NCBI GenBank assembly: GCA_018334675.1
Contig: JAGXLL010000008.1
Span: 1-64,000 of the forward strand
Direction of reading: 5' to 3'
DNA length: 64,000 nucleotides
Origin: Bacteroidales bacterium
GTDB lineage: Bacteria > Bacteroidota > Bacteroidia > Bacteroidales > UBA12077
The notes beneath the pieces are model-generated. The model was not told the DNA's origin. It searched no databases and was given only the letters and a program-made list of their open reading frames with translations. Shown here in pieces: positions 18,068 through 26,546 of this stretch. The position numbers and the translations under genes were made by a program. Positions within the stretch are counted from its first letter, which is position 1; each line of letters starts with the position of its first letter.

Positions 18068-18781
18068 TTAACCCGTTGTTTTGCCCGTTTTTTCCTCTAT
18101 GATCTGAACAGCCTTCTGCAATTGCTGGTGCCGCGTGAGGTGGCTGTTGTCAATAACAATGGCATCCCCGGCCTTTCTCAGGGGGCTCTCTTCCCGGGTC
18201 TCATCAACATGGTCACGTTCTTCCACGTTTCTTCTCACCTCCTCCAGCGACACGTGGTAACCTTTTCCAAGGAGTTCGTCGTAACGGCGCCGGGTGCGTA
18301 TCTCTGCCGAAGCCGTCATGAAGATCTTCACATCGGCCCCGGGAAAGACCACCGTACCGATATCCCTTCCATCCATCACCAGGCTGTCGCGGCGGGCAAA
18401 AGCCCTTTGCTTGTCCACCAGCTTACGGCGAATAAAACCATACCGGCTGATCATACTCACCGATTGGCTCACCTCCATCTGACGTATCTCCTGTTCCACA
18501 TTCTCCCCGTCCAGCAAAACGTATTGCTGATGGTTCTGCGGATCAACCAGAAAATCGATATCGATCTGCTCCAGGGCCTCCCTCAGCCTCTCCTCATTGA
18601 GCTGATCCCTGACCGGGTCATACAGCTTTCGCCGCAGCGCAAATAAGGTGACTGCCCGGTACATCGCCCCGCTGTCGATGTATTTGATGGCATAATGCCG
18701 GGCAATGTCCCTGGCCAGGGTGCTTTTTCCCGTGGAAGAATAGCCGTCCACCGCAACAATCATTGTATTCCTTTCCATCAT
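18068..18781 (-). CDS. cmk: (d)CMP kinase
   Basis: Phosphorylates CMP and dCMP to the diphosphates. The P-loop is GYSSTGKST, followed by YIDSGAMYRAVTLFALR, which forms the nucleotide monophosphate site, and VMDGRDIGTVVFP; the lid region has RRRYDELLGKGY. The length of 237 residues is slightly above average because I use the first of three closely spaced ATGs (18781, 18778, 18763); the last would begin MIVAVDGYSS and is almost too short before the first strand. It follows porQ by 9 bases, a gene pairing that is common in Bacteroidota. Confidence 0.93.
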   Translation of the reverse strand: MMERNTMIVAVDGYSSTGKSTLARDIARHYAIKYIDSGAMYRAVTLFALRRKLYDPVRDQLNEERLREALEQIDIDFLVDPQNHQQYVLLDGENVEQEIRQMEVSQSVSMISRYGFIRRKLVDKQRAFARRDSLVMDGRDIGTVVFPGADVKIFMTASAEIRTRRRYDELLGKGYHVSLEEVRRNVEERDHVDETREESPLRKAGDAIVIDNSHLTRHQQLQKAVQIIEEKTGKTTG

Positions 18782-18790
18782 AGAGCGCCT

Positions 18791-19864
18791 TTAAAATTCA
18801 TTCAGATTGGCCCGGATGGAAAAATGATGGGTTCCACCCGCCAGATGATAGCTCCCCCTTCCGTAATTCAGATAAAGCTTGAAGATCCTGATGCCGAAAC
18901 CCCAGGAGAAACCAACAGTGGACACTTTGGAGCCTACCTTCAGCTCCTGCCTCCTTCGGTAGTTGTATCCGCCCCGAATATAAAAATGTTCCAGGGGAAT
19001 AAATTCGATGCCAAAGATCATATGACGCATCACCTGATCCAGGAAACCGGTGTCAGCGGCATCACCCTGATAATAAGTGTAAATCAAATCATTGTTATCG
19101 GGTCTTCTGTAACCGAGCTTGGGTGTCTCCAGATGCTGGGCCACAGCCAGCAGGCGAAAAGGGGCATGGCGGAGTTTCAGGGAGGCGCCAAGCTGGATCT
19201 CGAAGGGCAACGACTCATAATGGCCACTGCGATAAGCCATGATCTGGGTTCCCAGGTTCCTGACGACCAGGGCAGCGGTGAACAGGCGGCTGCTGTCGGT
19301 ATAGGTGACGCCCCAATCGGTGGCTATACCCAGGCTCTGGTATTGGTAAAGATCAGAATAGATGGGTTTCAGGTTGACTCCCACCCGCCAGTTGGTATCG
19401 AGCTGCATGGAGGCAGTCAGGTTCAGGGCATACTCGGCTGCACGGAACTCTCCATTCCGGATGCCCTTCTCGTCGGCCCTCTGAAAGGTACCATAATTCA
19501 AATAATGCAGGCCCGCCGAATATTGCAGTGGGCCCTCCGACCGTGGGGCATAGGCAGCGTATCCATACTGTATGCCCGCAAAATAGCTGACATAATTCAA
19601 CGCCAGGTGGTGCTGGGTGCGTTCATTCAGCAGGGCCGGGTTATAATAGGTTAGACTCAGGTCATCATCGTTGATGGCAATGGTTTTGGAGCCCAGTGAG
19701 ATGGCCCGGGCCGAAGTAGTGAGATCCAGAAACCCGTATGTATGCTCCCCGCCTACCTGCGCCATGGAGCTGAAGGGCATCACAGCCATCCACGCCCCGA
19801 GCAGAACCATGCACCATACCGGGGCTGGCCCCACACCATTCCTCAACTTTGCGGAGATATCCAT
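18791..19864 (-). CDS. porQ: Type IX secretion system protein PorQ
   Basis: Outer-membrane beta-barrel protein of the PorV/PorQ (FadL-like) family, about 357 residues. A signal peptide (VLLGAWMAVMPFSSMAQ) is followed by the PorQ-type start GGEHTYGFLDLTTSARAISL, then DDDLSLTYYNPALLN and repeating amphipathic strands such as GVNLKPIYSDLYQYQSLGIATDWG. The C-terminus FSWGFGIRIFKLYLNYGRG fits a barrel. In the T9SS, PorQ acts at the surface with the PorU sortase complex. I start at the ATG 19862-19864 because the promoter at 19938-19968 puts the transcript start below an upstream in-frame ATG at 19930. No other T9SS component is in the window. Confidence 0.88.
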   Translation of the reverse strand: MDISAKLRNGVGPAPVWCMVLLGAWMAVMPFSSMAQVGGEHTYGFLDLTTSARAISLGSKTIAINDDDLSLTYYNPALLNERTQHHLALNYVSYFAGIQYGYAAYAPRSEGPLQYSAGLHYLNYGTFQRADEKGIRNGEFRAAEYALNLTASMQLDTNWRVGVNLKPIYSDLYQYQSLGIATDWGVTYTDSSRLFTAALVVRNLGTQIMAYRSGHYESLPFEIQLGASLKLRHAPFRLLAVAQHLETPKLGYRRPDNNDLIYTYYQGDAADTGFLDQVMRHMIFGIEFIPLEHFYIRGGYNYRRRQELKVGSKVSTVGFSWGFGIRIFKLYLNYGRGSYHLAGGTHHFSIRANLNEF

Positions 19865-19937
19865 AAATCGTCTGTTCAGTATTTGAATCTGGTGGACCCT
19901 TCCTCCTGGATTGCAGGAGCGAGCCGCCAACCGTATT

Positions 19938-19968
19938 CAAAAATAACAAGTTGTGGGGTCAAATCAAA
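19938..19968 (-). promoter_or_regulatory. Predicted porQ-cmk promoter, exact consensus
   Basis: On the reverse strand TTTG (19965-19968), 19 bases, then TATTTTTG (19938-19945). Transcription would start near 19931, about 67 bases before the porQ ATG. Confidence 0.7.
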
Positions 19969-20020
19969 GTGCCGCTGTTTTTTTCAATGTTTTTTTCACA
20001 CGAATCATACCGGGCGGGAT

Positions 20021-20098
20021 GCTTGTTCGTTTTCGAACATTTTCAGCGCTTAGCGCAGCGCTTGGCGCTGCGCTAAGCGCTGAAAAACGCTGAAAAAT
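20021..20098. repeat. AGCGCT palindromic repeat, copy 3 (composite, extended)
   Basis: TGTTCG-TTTT-CGAACA (20024-20039) is followed by TTTTC and an enlarged hairpin: AGCGCTTAGCGCAGCGC (20045-20061), loop TTG, GCGCTGCGCTAAGCGCT (20065-20081), a perfect 17-bp stem. GCTGAAAAA then occurs twice. The repeat ends 3 bases before the stop codon of the aminomutase-like gene. Confidence 0.92.
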
Positions 20099-20100
20099 TC

Positions 20101-22305
20101 CTACGAGACCTCCGATTCGGTCATGCTGAAATTCGAGAGCTCATCGGTCACGGTGAAGTCATATCCGGGATATTCATAAACAGGCATGCGCTCCTCAGTC
20201 TCGCCCATAGAATAACCCCACAGATCAACATATTCCCTGACATCCTCGCCCATATCCTCCAATTGCTTCATATAATCGGAGATGGATTTGGACTCGACGA
20301 TGGTGATCTTTCCCATCTTGTTGACTACCGGGCTGTGGCGACGGGTGGCATCGTGGTCGAATTCCAGTATTCGCCGGCCTTCCCTGGTCAGCCCTATGGT
20401 CCGGAAAGTAGAGCTTTTTCCCACTCCGGGCATATTCAGCACATTGCGGTCGGTACCCAAAAAGGGTTTGTCCTCATCTTTCAACAACTGTTGCACCTGT
20501 TCGGGCATCTCAGTGGCACGTTCGGTGAAATGGCGGATGGTACCGAAATTCCTGCGGGATACCTCGCCCAGACGCTTCTCTTCCATCTGCTCCTGCACTG
20601 AACGGGCATTGGTGGCGAAGTTGTGGTAGTTCTCCATGAACCCTTTAACCGAAAAGGTATAATAAGGCAGCACGCCTATCTCATTGAGTACTTTTCGCAG
20701 CTTGGCAGTATGGCCTCTCCTGGAGGCAGCAGCAGTAAATACCTGCTGGTTGGTCACCACCCAACCGGCCTCAATCAGCTTATGCACTGCCTCACGCGAT
20801 TCAGGTGTCACCTCCATGGCCGTTTCAAAATGGGTTTGAATCACAAACTGCCGGATGCCAATGGCAGTGGCTTTCTCCTTAAAATCGTAGAGCATCTGGA
20901 TCAGCTCACCGGTAATGCGTTGGGGCAGGTAAATAGGCAACCGCGTGCCAAGACGCACCCGCAGCATCTCGGCATACTTCTCACCATCCGCACGCGAATG
21001 GTTGTCCTCCTTTTTCTGGCGGGCCATCTCATAAACCGCATCCAGTATTCGTTGCAGCGACTTGTCGGAGCTCATCAGGGCATCTCCTCCGGTGATAAGA
21101 ATATCCCGAAGCTGGGTATCGTTGCGGAAATACTGCATCAGCCGATCCAGCTTATGCGGCCAGGTCTCCCTGGGCTTGAGCTTATCCAGGTTGAAATTCA
21201 GATTGCCACTCTGAAAATCATACATCCGCTGACAGGAAGTACAGAGACCGCCACAGGCCCTTCCCATGGAATCAGGTATCAGTATGGCCACATCCGGATA
21301 ACGCCGGTGAATGTTGTGGCCTTCAGGCAGCAGCCAGCCAGCTGCATTGGGTTTGCCCGGCTCTACCATATCTTCCTTCTCCCAGGCAACAATATGTCCG
21401 AACTCATCCACCAACTGCCTGCTGTAAAGTATATAATCGCGTATCGGCAGGTCGGCACCCACATAAGAGGTGGCTTTGCGCGTATTTAACAGGGAAAGAT
21501 AATACGGATTGACAAAGAAGGGAATACCCGCTTCCCGGGCCTGATAAAGAATATCCATGGTATCGGTATCCAGGGAAAAACCGAGCATCTCATTGAGCAA
21601 TTCCGGTGATCGGATGGCAAACTTCAGATGAAACAACCTGGAATCCCACCATTCAACCATCTTATTATATTTCTCCTGCTCACTCCAGGATGGATCGAAA
21701 ACAAAGACCGTTGAAGTGATCTCTCCCTCATCCATCTTCCTGATCAACGTGCGAATGATGCGCTCCTTATTTTCCTGACGCATCTTCACCATCTGCTCAT
21801 CCAACCCGGAGGGATGGCGGTCCATCCACTCACGCACCTTCTGATCATCAGGTATATTGTGCTGCGACTTGCCATTAGCCTGCCGGAACAAATGCAACAT
21901 ATCTTCGAAAAAAGCAGGCTTGGCTCCGCCTTTTCCATAACGCACGGCCAGCCATAATATCCGGAAGGGATGGTTGTAGTAACGCTCCTCCCTAAGATTG
22001 GGGTCTACATACTCCACACCTTCATGATCAATGTAATCCAATATCCGTATGGCGGCAAACTCGCTCCAATCCACCTGCTTATAGGCTTTGCGGCCGGTAA
22101 CACTCCCGGAATAATAACTCAGGGCAATCGAATCATCATCTACCTGATCCAGGATCCACTTCCTCAAACCGGCATACACCTCACGTTCATCATCCGCTTC
22201 GGTAAATATCTTTTCCACCTCAGGATTTTCACTGAGAAAGAGGTTTACCAGCCTTTGGGACCTGGCATCAATTTTCACCGACTCAAAACTGTTTTTCTTG
22301 CTCAT
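20101..22305 (-). CDS. Lysine 2,3-aminomutase-family radical SAM protein, long form
   Basis: 734-residue protein of the KamA family, in which radical SAM enzymes with PLP move an amino group between adjacent carbons. The cluster motif CGGLCTSC (Cys351, Cys355, Cys358) follows a 340-residue N-terminal region absent from the 416-residue classical KamA. After it come LKPRETWPHKLDRLMQYFRND and DILITGGDALMSSD, which resemble the KamA core, and LGTRLPIYLPQRIT. The substrate could be lysine, glutamate or another amino acid. The ATG at 22303-22305 (MSKKNSFESV) is chosen over an upstream in-frame ATG at 22371 because TATCTTTG, a -7 box, lies between them at 22349-22356. No lysine fermentation genes are nearby. 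Confidence 0.8.
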   Translation of the reverse strand: MSKKNSFESVKIDARSQRLVNLFLSENPEVEKIFTEADDEREVYAGLRKWILDQVDDDSIALSYYSGSVTGRKAYKQVDWSEFAAIRILDYIDHEGVEYVDPNLREERYYNHPFRILWLAVRYGKGGAKPAFFEDMLHLFRQANGKSQHNIPDDQKVREWMDRHPSGLDEQMVKMRQENKERIIRTLIRKMDEGEITSTVFVFDPSWSEQEKYNKMVEWWDSRLFHLKFAIRSPELLNEMLGFSLDTDTMDILYQAREAGIPFFVNPYYLSLLNTRKATSYVGADLPIRDYILYSRQLVDEFGHIVAWEKEDMVEPGKPNAAGWLLPEGHNIHRRYPDVAILIPDSMGRACGGLCTSCQRMYDFQSGNLNFNLDKLKPRETWPHKLDRLMQYFRNDTQLRDILITGGDALMSSDKSLQRILDAVYEMARQKKEDNHSRADGEKYAEMLRVRLGTRLPIYLPQRITGELIQMLYDFKEKATAIGIRQFVIQTHFETAMEVTPESREAVHKLIEAGWVVTNQQVFTAAASRRGHTAKLRKVLNEIGVLPYYTFSVKGFMENYHNFATNARSVQEQMEEKRLGEVSRRNFGTIRHFTERATEMPEQVQQLLKDEDKPFLGTDRNVLNMPGVGKSSTFRTIGLTREGRRILEFDHDATRRHSPVVNKMGKITIVESKSISDYMKQLEDMGEDVREYVDLWGYSMGETEERMPVYEYPGYDFTVTDELSNFSMTESEVS

Positions 22306-22348
22306 AATCAGTAGTTTATAAAGACATGCGGGTCTTATTGCCAGAGCG

Positions 22349-22356
22349 CAAAGATA
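22349..22356 (-). promoter_or_regulatory. Probable -7 box of the aminomutase-like gene
   Basis: TATCTTTG on the reverse strand matches TAnnTTTG and would place the start near 22342, 37 bases ahead of the ATG. The -33 box is not a clear TTTG. Confidence 0.4.
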
Positions 22357-22385
22357 AGAAAATTTTTGCAAAAAAGCGGAAACCC

Positions 22386-22997
22386 CTAGGGACTCCTGGC
22401 ATGATACCGCTCAATATCAAGATCATAAGTGTCCACCACGTGATCTATGATCTCCGGAAAGAACCGGTGGAAGTTGCTATTGATCAAATCATAATGGTCT
22501 GCCAAAACTTTCATGGCTGCATCGGTTTTCTCAGGCAGCGAAGAATAACGCGCCATAAGAGAAAGGGCTTTTTCAATCCCCTCGAGCCGTTTATAGGAGC
22601 AAAGCCTGTTGTGTTGAATCATACGGGGCACAAACTCCTGAACCCGCTCCGGAAGCACCTCGAAATAATCTTCCAGGATGCGGTAAAAATCACCCACAAA
22701 TCCGGACAATGAAAAGCGGGAATATTCATCCCAGCTGTTGGCCAGGAAATGGTCGTAAAAAACATCCACCACAATCCCCGCATATTTCCTGTAATAAGGC
22801 CGGAGAAGCGCTTTTACATGCCGGGGCAGGGCATTGTGATCGGTGAATGAATCAATGGTTCGGTGCAGCAGGATGCCTTTCCGGATCATCGCCGGATATC
22901 TGCGGTATCCGCTTCCCTTGACGTAATCCCCGATGAAATTCCCTACCTTAACCGGTTCATGGCTTCCTGAAAGGTATATGTGGGCAAGTAGATTCAT
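22386..22997 (-). CDS. acpH: Acyl carrier protein phosphodiesterase (AcpH family)
   Basis: 203-residue HD-like metal hydrolase thought to remove the phosphopantetheine arm from acyl carrier protein. It begins MNLLAHIYLSG and has GNFIGDYVKG, the metal-ligand segment LHRTIDSFTDHN, and VDVFYDHFLANSWDEYS, all typical of the DUF479/AcpH family. I use the ATG 22995-22997 because the protein should start at MNLLAH. It lies 80 bases upstream of the aminomutase-like gene on the same strand. Confidence 0.85.
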   Translation of the reverse strand: MNLLAHIYLSGSHEPVKVGNFIGDYVKGSGYRRYPAMIRKGILLHRTIDSFTDHNALPRHVKALLRPYYRKYAGIVVDVFYDHFLANSWDEYSRFSLSGFVGDFYRILEDYFEVLPERVQEFVPRMIQHNRLCSYKRLEGIEKALSLMARYSSLPEKTDAAMKVLADHYDLINSNFHRFFPEIIDHVVDTYDLDIERYHARSP

Positions 22998-23228
22998 GAT
23001 TGAACTTGAGCTTCTTCTTATCTTAGACCTGAATTTAACCAAATTGTTTGAAGCTCTTTTAGGAATTCATATCGTCCGCGCCTTGCACATGTTTCTAAAC
23101 ATTTCATAAAAGCCAGGCAGCGCCCTTTTTCAACAAGCTGAAGATGAACAAAATTGTTGGTCGGCGCATCAGAAAAGATCTCTTCAGAAAGATTGTAAGC
23201 AAATGGGTATAATTTCAGCCGAATAATA

Positions 23229-23236
23229 TAAATTTG
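23229..23236 (+). promoter_or_regulatory. Probable -7 box of the cpgS-like gene
   Basis: TAAATTTG matches TAnnTTTG, 55 bases before the ATG at 23291. No TTTG lies at the expected distance upstream. The remainder of 22998-23290 holds no convincing gene. Confidence 0.4.
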
Positions 23237-23290
23237 TGCGACAGCATTCCATAATTCAATCATTAATTAATCAATCAAAAAAATAACATT

Positions 23291-24634
23291 ATGGCAAAAA
23301 GAAATGTAATCATTCTTGGAGCAGCCGGAAGGGATTTTCACAACTTCAACACATACTTCCGCGGAAACAGTGATTTCAATGTGGTCGCCTTCACTGCAGC
23401 TCAAATCCCCGATATTGAAGGAAGGAAATATCCTGCAAGCCTCGCCGGAGAAGACCTCTATCCTGAAGGAATCCCCATCTATGCAGAAGAGAATTTGCCA
23501 GGTCTGATCAAGGAACTCAAGGTGGACGACTGTGTGTTCTCATACAGCGACGTACCTTACAAACATGTGATGAGCGTCAGCTCCATTGTTCACAATGCCG
23601 GTGCCAACTTCATGCTGCTTGGACCCCAGGACACCATGATCAAGAGCACGAAACCCGTTATCTCTGTTGGTGCGGTTCGTACAGGCTGCGGAAAGAGCCA
23701 GACTTCCCGCAAGGTCATCGAAACCCTCATGGAAAAAGGGCTGAAAGTGGTAGCCATCCGTCACCCCATGCCTTATGGTGATTTGGAAAAACAGAAGGTA
23801 CAGCGTTTTGCCACGCTGGATGACCTGAAGAAGCATGACTGCACCATCGAGGAGATGGAAGAGTATGAACCCCATATCGTTCGGGGCAACGTCATCTATG
23901 CCGGTGTCGACTACGAAGCCATCCTGCGGGAAGCTGAAAATGATCCCGATGGATGTGATGTGATCCTCTGGGACGGAGGAAACAACGACTTCTCCTTCTA
24001 CAAACCCAACCTGACCATAACCGTTGCCGATCCCCACAGGGCCGGCCACGAACTGAATTATTTCCCCGGTGAAGTGAACCTGCGGATGGCCGATGTGGTG
24101 GTGATCAATAAGATCGACAGCTCCTATCCCAACGACATACAAACCGTAAGGGAAAACATAGCCAAAGTAAACCCCAACGCCACAGTGATTGACGGCGCCT
24201 CCCCCATCACGGTGGATGATGTTTCCGTGATCAAAGGCAAAAGGGTGTTGGTGGTGGAAGACGGGCCTACACTCACACATGGTGAGATGAAGATCGGTGC
24301 CGGTACGGTAGCCGCACAAAAATTCGGTGCTGTAGAGATCATCGACCCCCGTCCTTACACGGTCGGCAGACTCAAGGATACCTTCAAGACCTATCCCAAC
24401 ATCGGCGCACTGCTGCCGGCAATGGGATACGGAGATGAACAGATCAAAGACCTGGAGAAGACCATCAACAAAACCGATTGCGACAGCGTGATCATTGGCA
24501 CCCCCATCGATCTGAACCGGGTGGTCAACATCAAGAAGCCCAATACCCGGGTATACTACGACCTGGATGAGATAGGCAAACCCGACATGAATGAAATGAT
24601 CCAGGAGTTCATTCAAAAACACAACCTGAAATAA
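23291..24634 (+). CDS. Cyclic 2,3-diphosphoglycerate synthase-like NTPase
   Basis: 447-residue P-loop protein resembling archaeal cyclic 2,3-diphosphoglycerate synthase. An N-terminal NAD-like fold (KRNVIILGAAGRDFHNFNTY) is followed by a GTPase-like P-loop, GAVRTGCGKSQTSR, and DVILWDGGNNDFSFYKP, VVVINKIDSS and GPTLTHGEMKIGAGTVAA. Bacterial homologues carry the same name by similarity. Their substrate is not established, and a GTPase or small-molecule ligase role is possible. It is monocistronic, with a -7 box upstream and a strong terminator at 24655-24688. Confidence 0.78.
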   Translation: MAKRNVIILGAAGRDFHNFNTYFRGNSDFNVVAFTAAQIPDIEGRKYPASLAGEDLYPEGIPIYAEENLPGLIKELKVDDCVFSYSDVPYKHVMSVSSIVHNAGANFMLLGPQDTMIKSTKPVISVGAVRTGCGKSQTSRKVIETLMEKGLKVVAIRHPMPYGDLEKQKVQRFATLDDLKKHDCTIEEMEEYEPHIVRGNVIYAGVDYEAILREAENDPDGCDVILWDGGNNDFSFYKPNLTITVADPHRAGHELNYFPGEVNLRMADVVVINKIDSSYPNDIQTVRENIAKVNPNATVIDGASPITVDDVSVIKGKRVLVVEDGPTLTHGEMKIGAGTVAAQKFGAVEIIDPRPYTVGRLKDTFKTYPNIGALLPAMGYGDEQIKDLEKTINKTDCDSVIIGTPIDLNRVVNIKKPNTRVYYDLDEIGKPDMNEMIQEFIQKHNLK

Positions 24635-24654
24635 TCTTATTTTAAGGGACCATT

Positions 24655-24688
24655 AAAAAGCGGTTTTCTTTGAAAGCCGCTTTTTTTT
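24655..24688 (+). terminator. Terminator of the cpgS-like gene
   Basis: AGCGGTTTTC and GAAAGCCGCT pair with one G-T wobble around the loop TTTG, followed by a run of eight T. Confidence 0.85.
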
Positions 24689-24724
24689 GGGCACAATTTT
24701 TCCTGTTTCAGCGAAAGAAATATT

Positions 24725-24755
24725 TTTGTGAATACAATGGAATGATGTAATTTTG
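24725..24755 (+). promoter_or_regulatory. Predicted promoter, exact consensus
   Basis: TTTG (24725-24728), 19 bases, TAATTTTG (24748-24755). It lies just before the secreted-protein gene at 24776 and sets its translation start, since an in-frame GTG at 24755 overlaps the promoter. Confidence 0.72.
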
Positions 24756-24775
24756 TGAATTCTATCCCCGATATT

Positions 24776-25453
24776 ATGATGGCAAAACTTATATTAACCG
24801 GTATTTGTGCAGGATTATTAGCCATGCCCTTCATTACCCGGGGCCAAACCGAAAACCCGACCTCTCCGGACAGCATCAATCAGGCTTCTGCAGATACCAC
24901 CGCTCCAAAAAAAGAGCACGAAGACCTCCCCGAAAAATACCGGAAAAGCCTTCAGCAATCTCATCTCGATACAGTATACTTTTTTGACCGGGAAACAATA
25001 TATGTAAACGTGATGAAGATCACTTACGACAGCATTCTATACCGGGAACCGGGGGAAACCGATCTCAAATCAATGGGCAAGGATCCGGTCAACAAAATCA
25101 AATATAACTGGGGCCGGCTGGAGATCCTGAATGAAGAGCCTCCTAAGCGGCAAAAAAGATATGACTGGCGCAAAGTCGAATTCCTGAAAAACGAAAGCAA
25201 GGCTTCCGGCATGCAACAGGTCAAAGAGATCATTGCCCAAACCAAAGGATCAGGCAGGGGGTTTGAAACGCCCAAATCGCTTGAAGTCAAAGCGAAAACC
25301 ATACTCAGGAAAAAAGCTGCCAACGTGAACGCGCAGTATGTGCTGATCACCAACAAAACCATCAACACTGCTTTCGGAGAGATACCCAGCGCCACCCTCA
25401 CAGGCATCGCCTATTCAACGCAAAAAAACCAGGAGAAAAAATCCGTGGATTAA
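24776..25453 (+). CDS. Secreted protein of unknown function
   Basis: A 225-residue product with a signal peptide (MMAKLILTGICAGLLAMPF, then ITRGQ). The mature part is charged: EHEDLPEKYRKSLQQS, then DTVYFFDRETIYVNVMKITYDSILYR, which resembles a short beta-hairpin segment, RYDWRKVEFLKNES, and a C-terminal domain beginning VKAKTILRKKAANVNAQYVLI. The last part has the look of a small alpha-beta domain that handles repeated ligands (AxxxNAxyVLI), but I cannot name a family. It converges on aroB with only 8 bases between stop codons and no visible terminator. Confidence 0.65.
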   Translation: MMAKLILTGICAGLLAMPFITRGQTENPTSPDSINQASADTTAPKKEHEDLPEKYRKSLQQSHLDTVYFFDRETIYVNVMKITYDSILYREPGETDLKSMGKDPVNKIKYNWGRLEILNEEPPKRQKRYDWRKVEFLKNESKASGMQQVKEIIAQTKGSGRGFETPKSLEVKAKTILRKKAANVNAQYVLITNKTINTAFGEIPSATLTGIAYSTQKNQEKKSVD

Positions 25454-25461
25454 TCCTGGTT

Positions 25462-26523
25462 TCAGGTCGCCACCTTCCGCAAACAGCTTTCTATCTCATC
25501 CCATTCTATGAACTGGTCTATCAGCGGCTTGCTGATATTCTCCAGCAGGGTGAAATTGATGCTTTCATGGGCATTCTTCTTATCCTGCATCAGAAACCTG
25601 CGGATCACAGGGAAATCATCTGCCCTTACCTGCAAATTCGGATAGTATTTGCTTACATGGCTCCTCAACTGCTGATAAGGGGTAGGCTCGGCACCCAACA
25701 ACTTCATGGACAAGCTGTATTCGCAAATCAGTCCGTGAACCACTGCTTCGCCGTGGAGCAGGGTCTGGTTTTTTTCCATGGCCAGGCTCTCCAGGGCATG
25801 ACCCAGGGTATGGCCAAGATTCAGCACCTTTCGGATGCCTTTGTCATAGGGATCGCTGGCGATATAATAGTTTTTGATGTCCACCGAGTCCCGGATCAAA
25901 AGGGCCATCTCACCATCAGGCAGGTTATCGGGCCGGGTCATCATCAGGCGCTCGAAATGACGTTGCGACTGGATCATACCGTGTTTGACCATCTCGGCCC
26001 AGCCTGAATATAGCTGACGATGGTCCAGCGTCTTAAGAAATGCAGGATAGATAAACACATAGTCCGGAGCCCGGAAAACCCCGATGTGGTTCTTATAGCC
26101 GTTGAAGTTGATGCCTGTCTTACCTCCTACCGAAGCATCCACCATGGAAAGTAATGTAGTGGGAACATGGATCAAGGGGATGCCCCTTTTAAAAGTCCCG
26201 GCAGCAAAACCAGCCACATCCAGCAGCATGCCCCCTCCCAGGGCTATGACCAGGCTTCGGCTGTCAGCCCCTTCCTCCTGCAGGTGGTTCCATATCTGTA
26301 CCACTGTCTCCAGCCGTTTGTTGGCCTCTCCCTGACCGATGACGGTTTCGTGAACCTTTTGTCCGCTCAGGAGTTCTTCTATCAAAGGCAAACACTGCGT
26401 ATGGGTGTTCTCATCGCTGACCAGGAAAATGCGACTGGGCGCCAGCGAGTCAATAGCTTCTGAAAGGCCCGCGCCAATGGTTGGCTCGATGAAAATTTTG
26501 CTATTAAATGAATTTATTTGCAT
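25462..26523 (-). CDS. aroB: 3-dehydroquinate synthase
   Basis: 353-residue NAD and metal-dependent enzyme for the second step of the shikimate pathway. The nucleotide and metal-binding core reads ALGGGMLLDVAGFAAGTFKRG, then HVPTTLLSMVDASVGGKTGIN and KNHIGVF, and the second metal ligands lie in LNLGHTLGHALE. No other aro genes are adjacent. The gene diverges from the proline dehydrogenase gene, with 23 bases between start codons. Confidence 0.95.
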   Translation of the reverse strand: MQINSFNSKIFIEPTIGAGLSEAIDSLAPSRIFLVSDENTHTQCLPLIEELLSGQKVHETVIGQGEANKRLETVVQIWNHLQEEGADSRSLVIALGGGMLLDVAGFAAGTFKRGIPLIHVPTTLLSMVDASVGGKTGINFNGYKNHIGVFRAPDYVFIYPAFLKTLDHRQLYSGWAEMVKHGMIQSQRHFERLMMTRPDNLPDGEMALLIRDSVDIKNYYIASDPYDKGIRKVLNLGHTLGHALESLAMEKNQTLLHGEAVVHGLICEYSLSMKLLGAEPTPYQQLRSHVSKYYPNLQVRADDFPVIRRFLMQDKKNAHESINFTLLENISKPLIDQFIEWDEIESCLRKVAT

Positions 26524-26546
26524 ATTTAGCTAAAATTTTTTTACTC

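Noticed and set aside
18695-19654. A 319-codon forward frame opposite porQ
   Set aside because: Antisense shadow of porQ and cmk.
23018-23263. An 81-codon reverse-strand frame beginning MIELWNAVAQIYIIR
   Set aside because: It lies in the spacer between acpH and the cpgS-like gene and overlaps the predicted promoter. Its composition is unlike its neighbours and I recognise no family. It is more likely chance than a gene.
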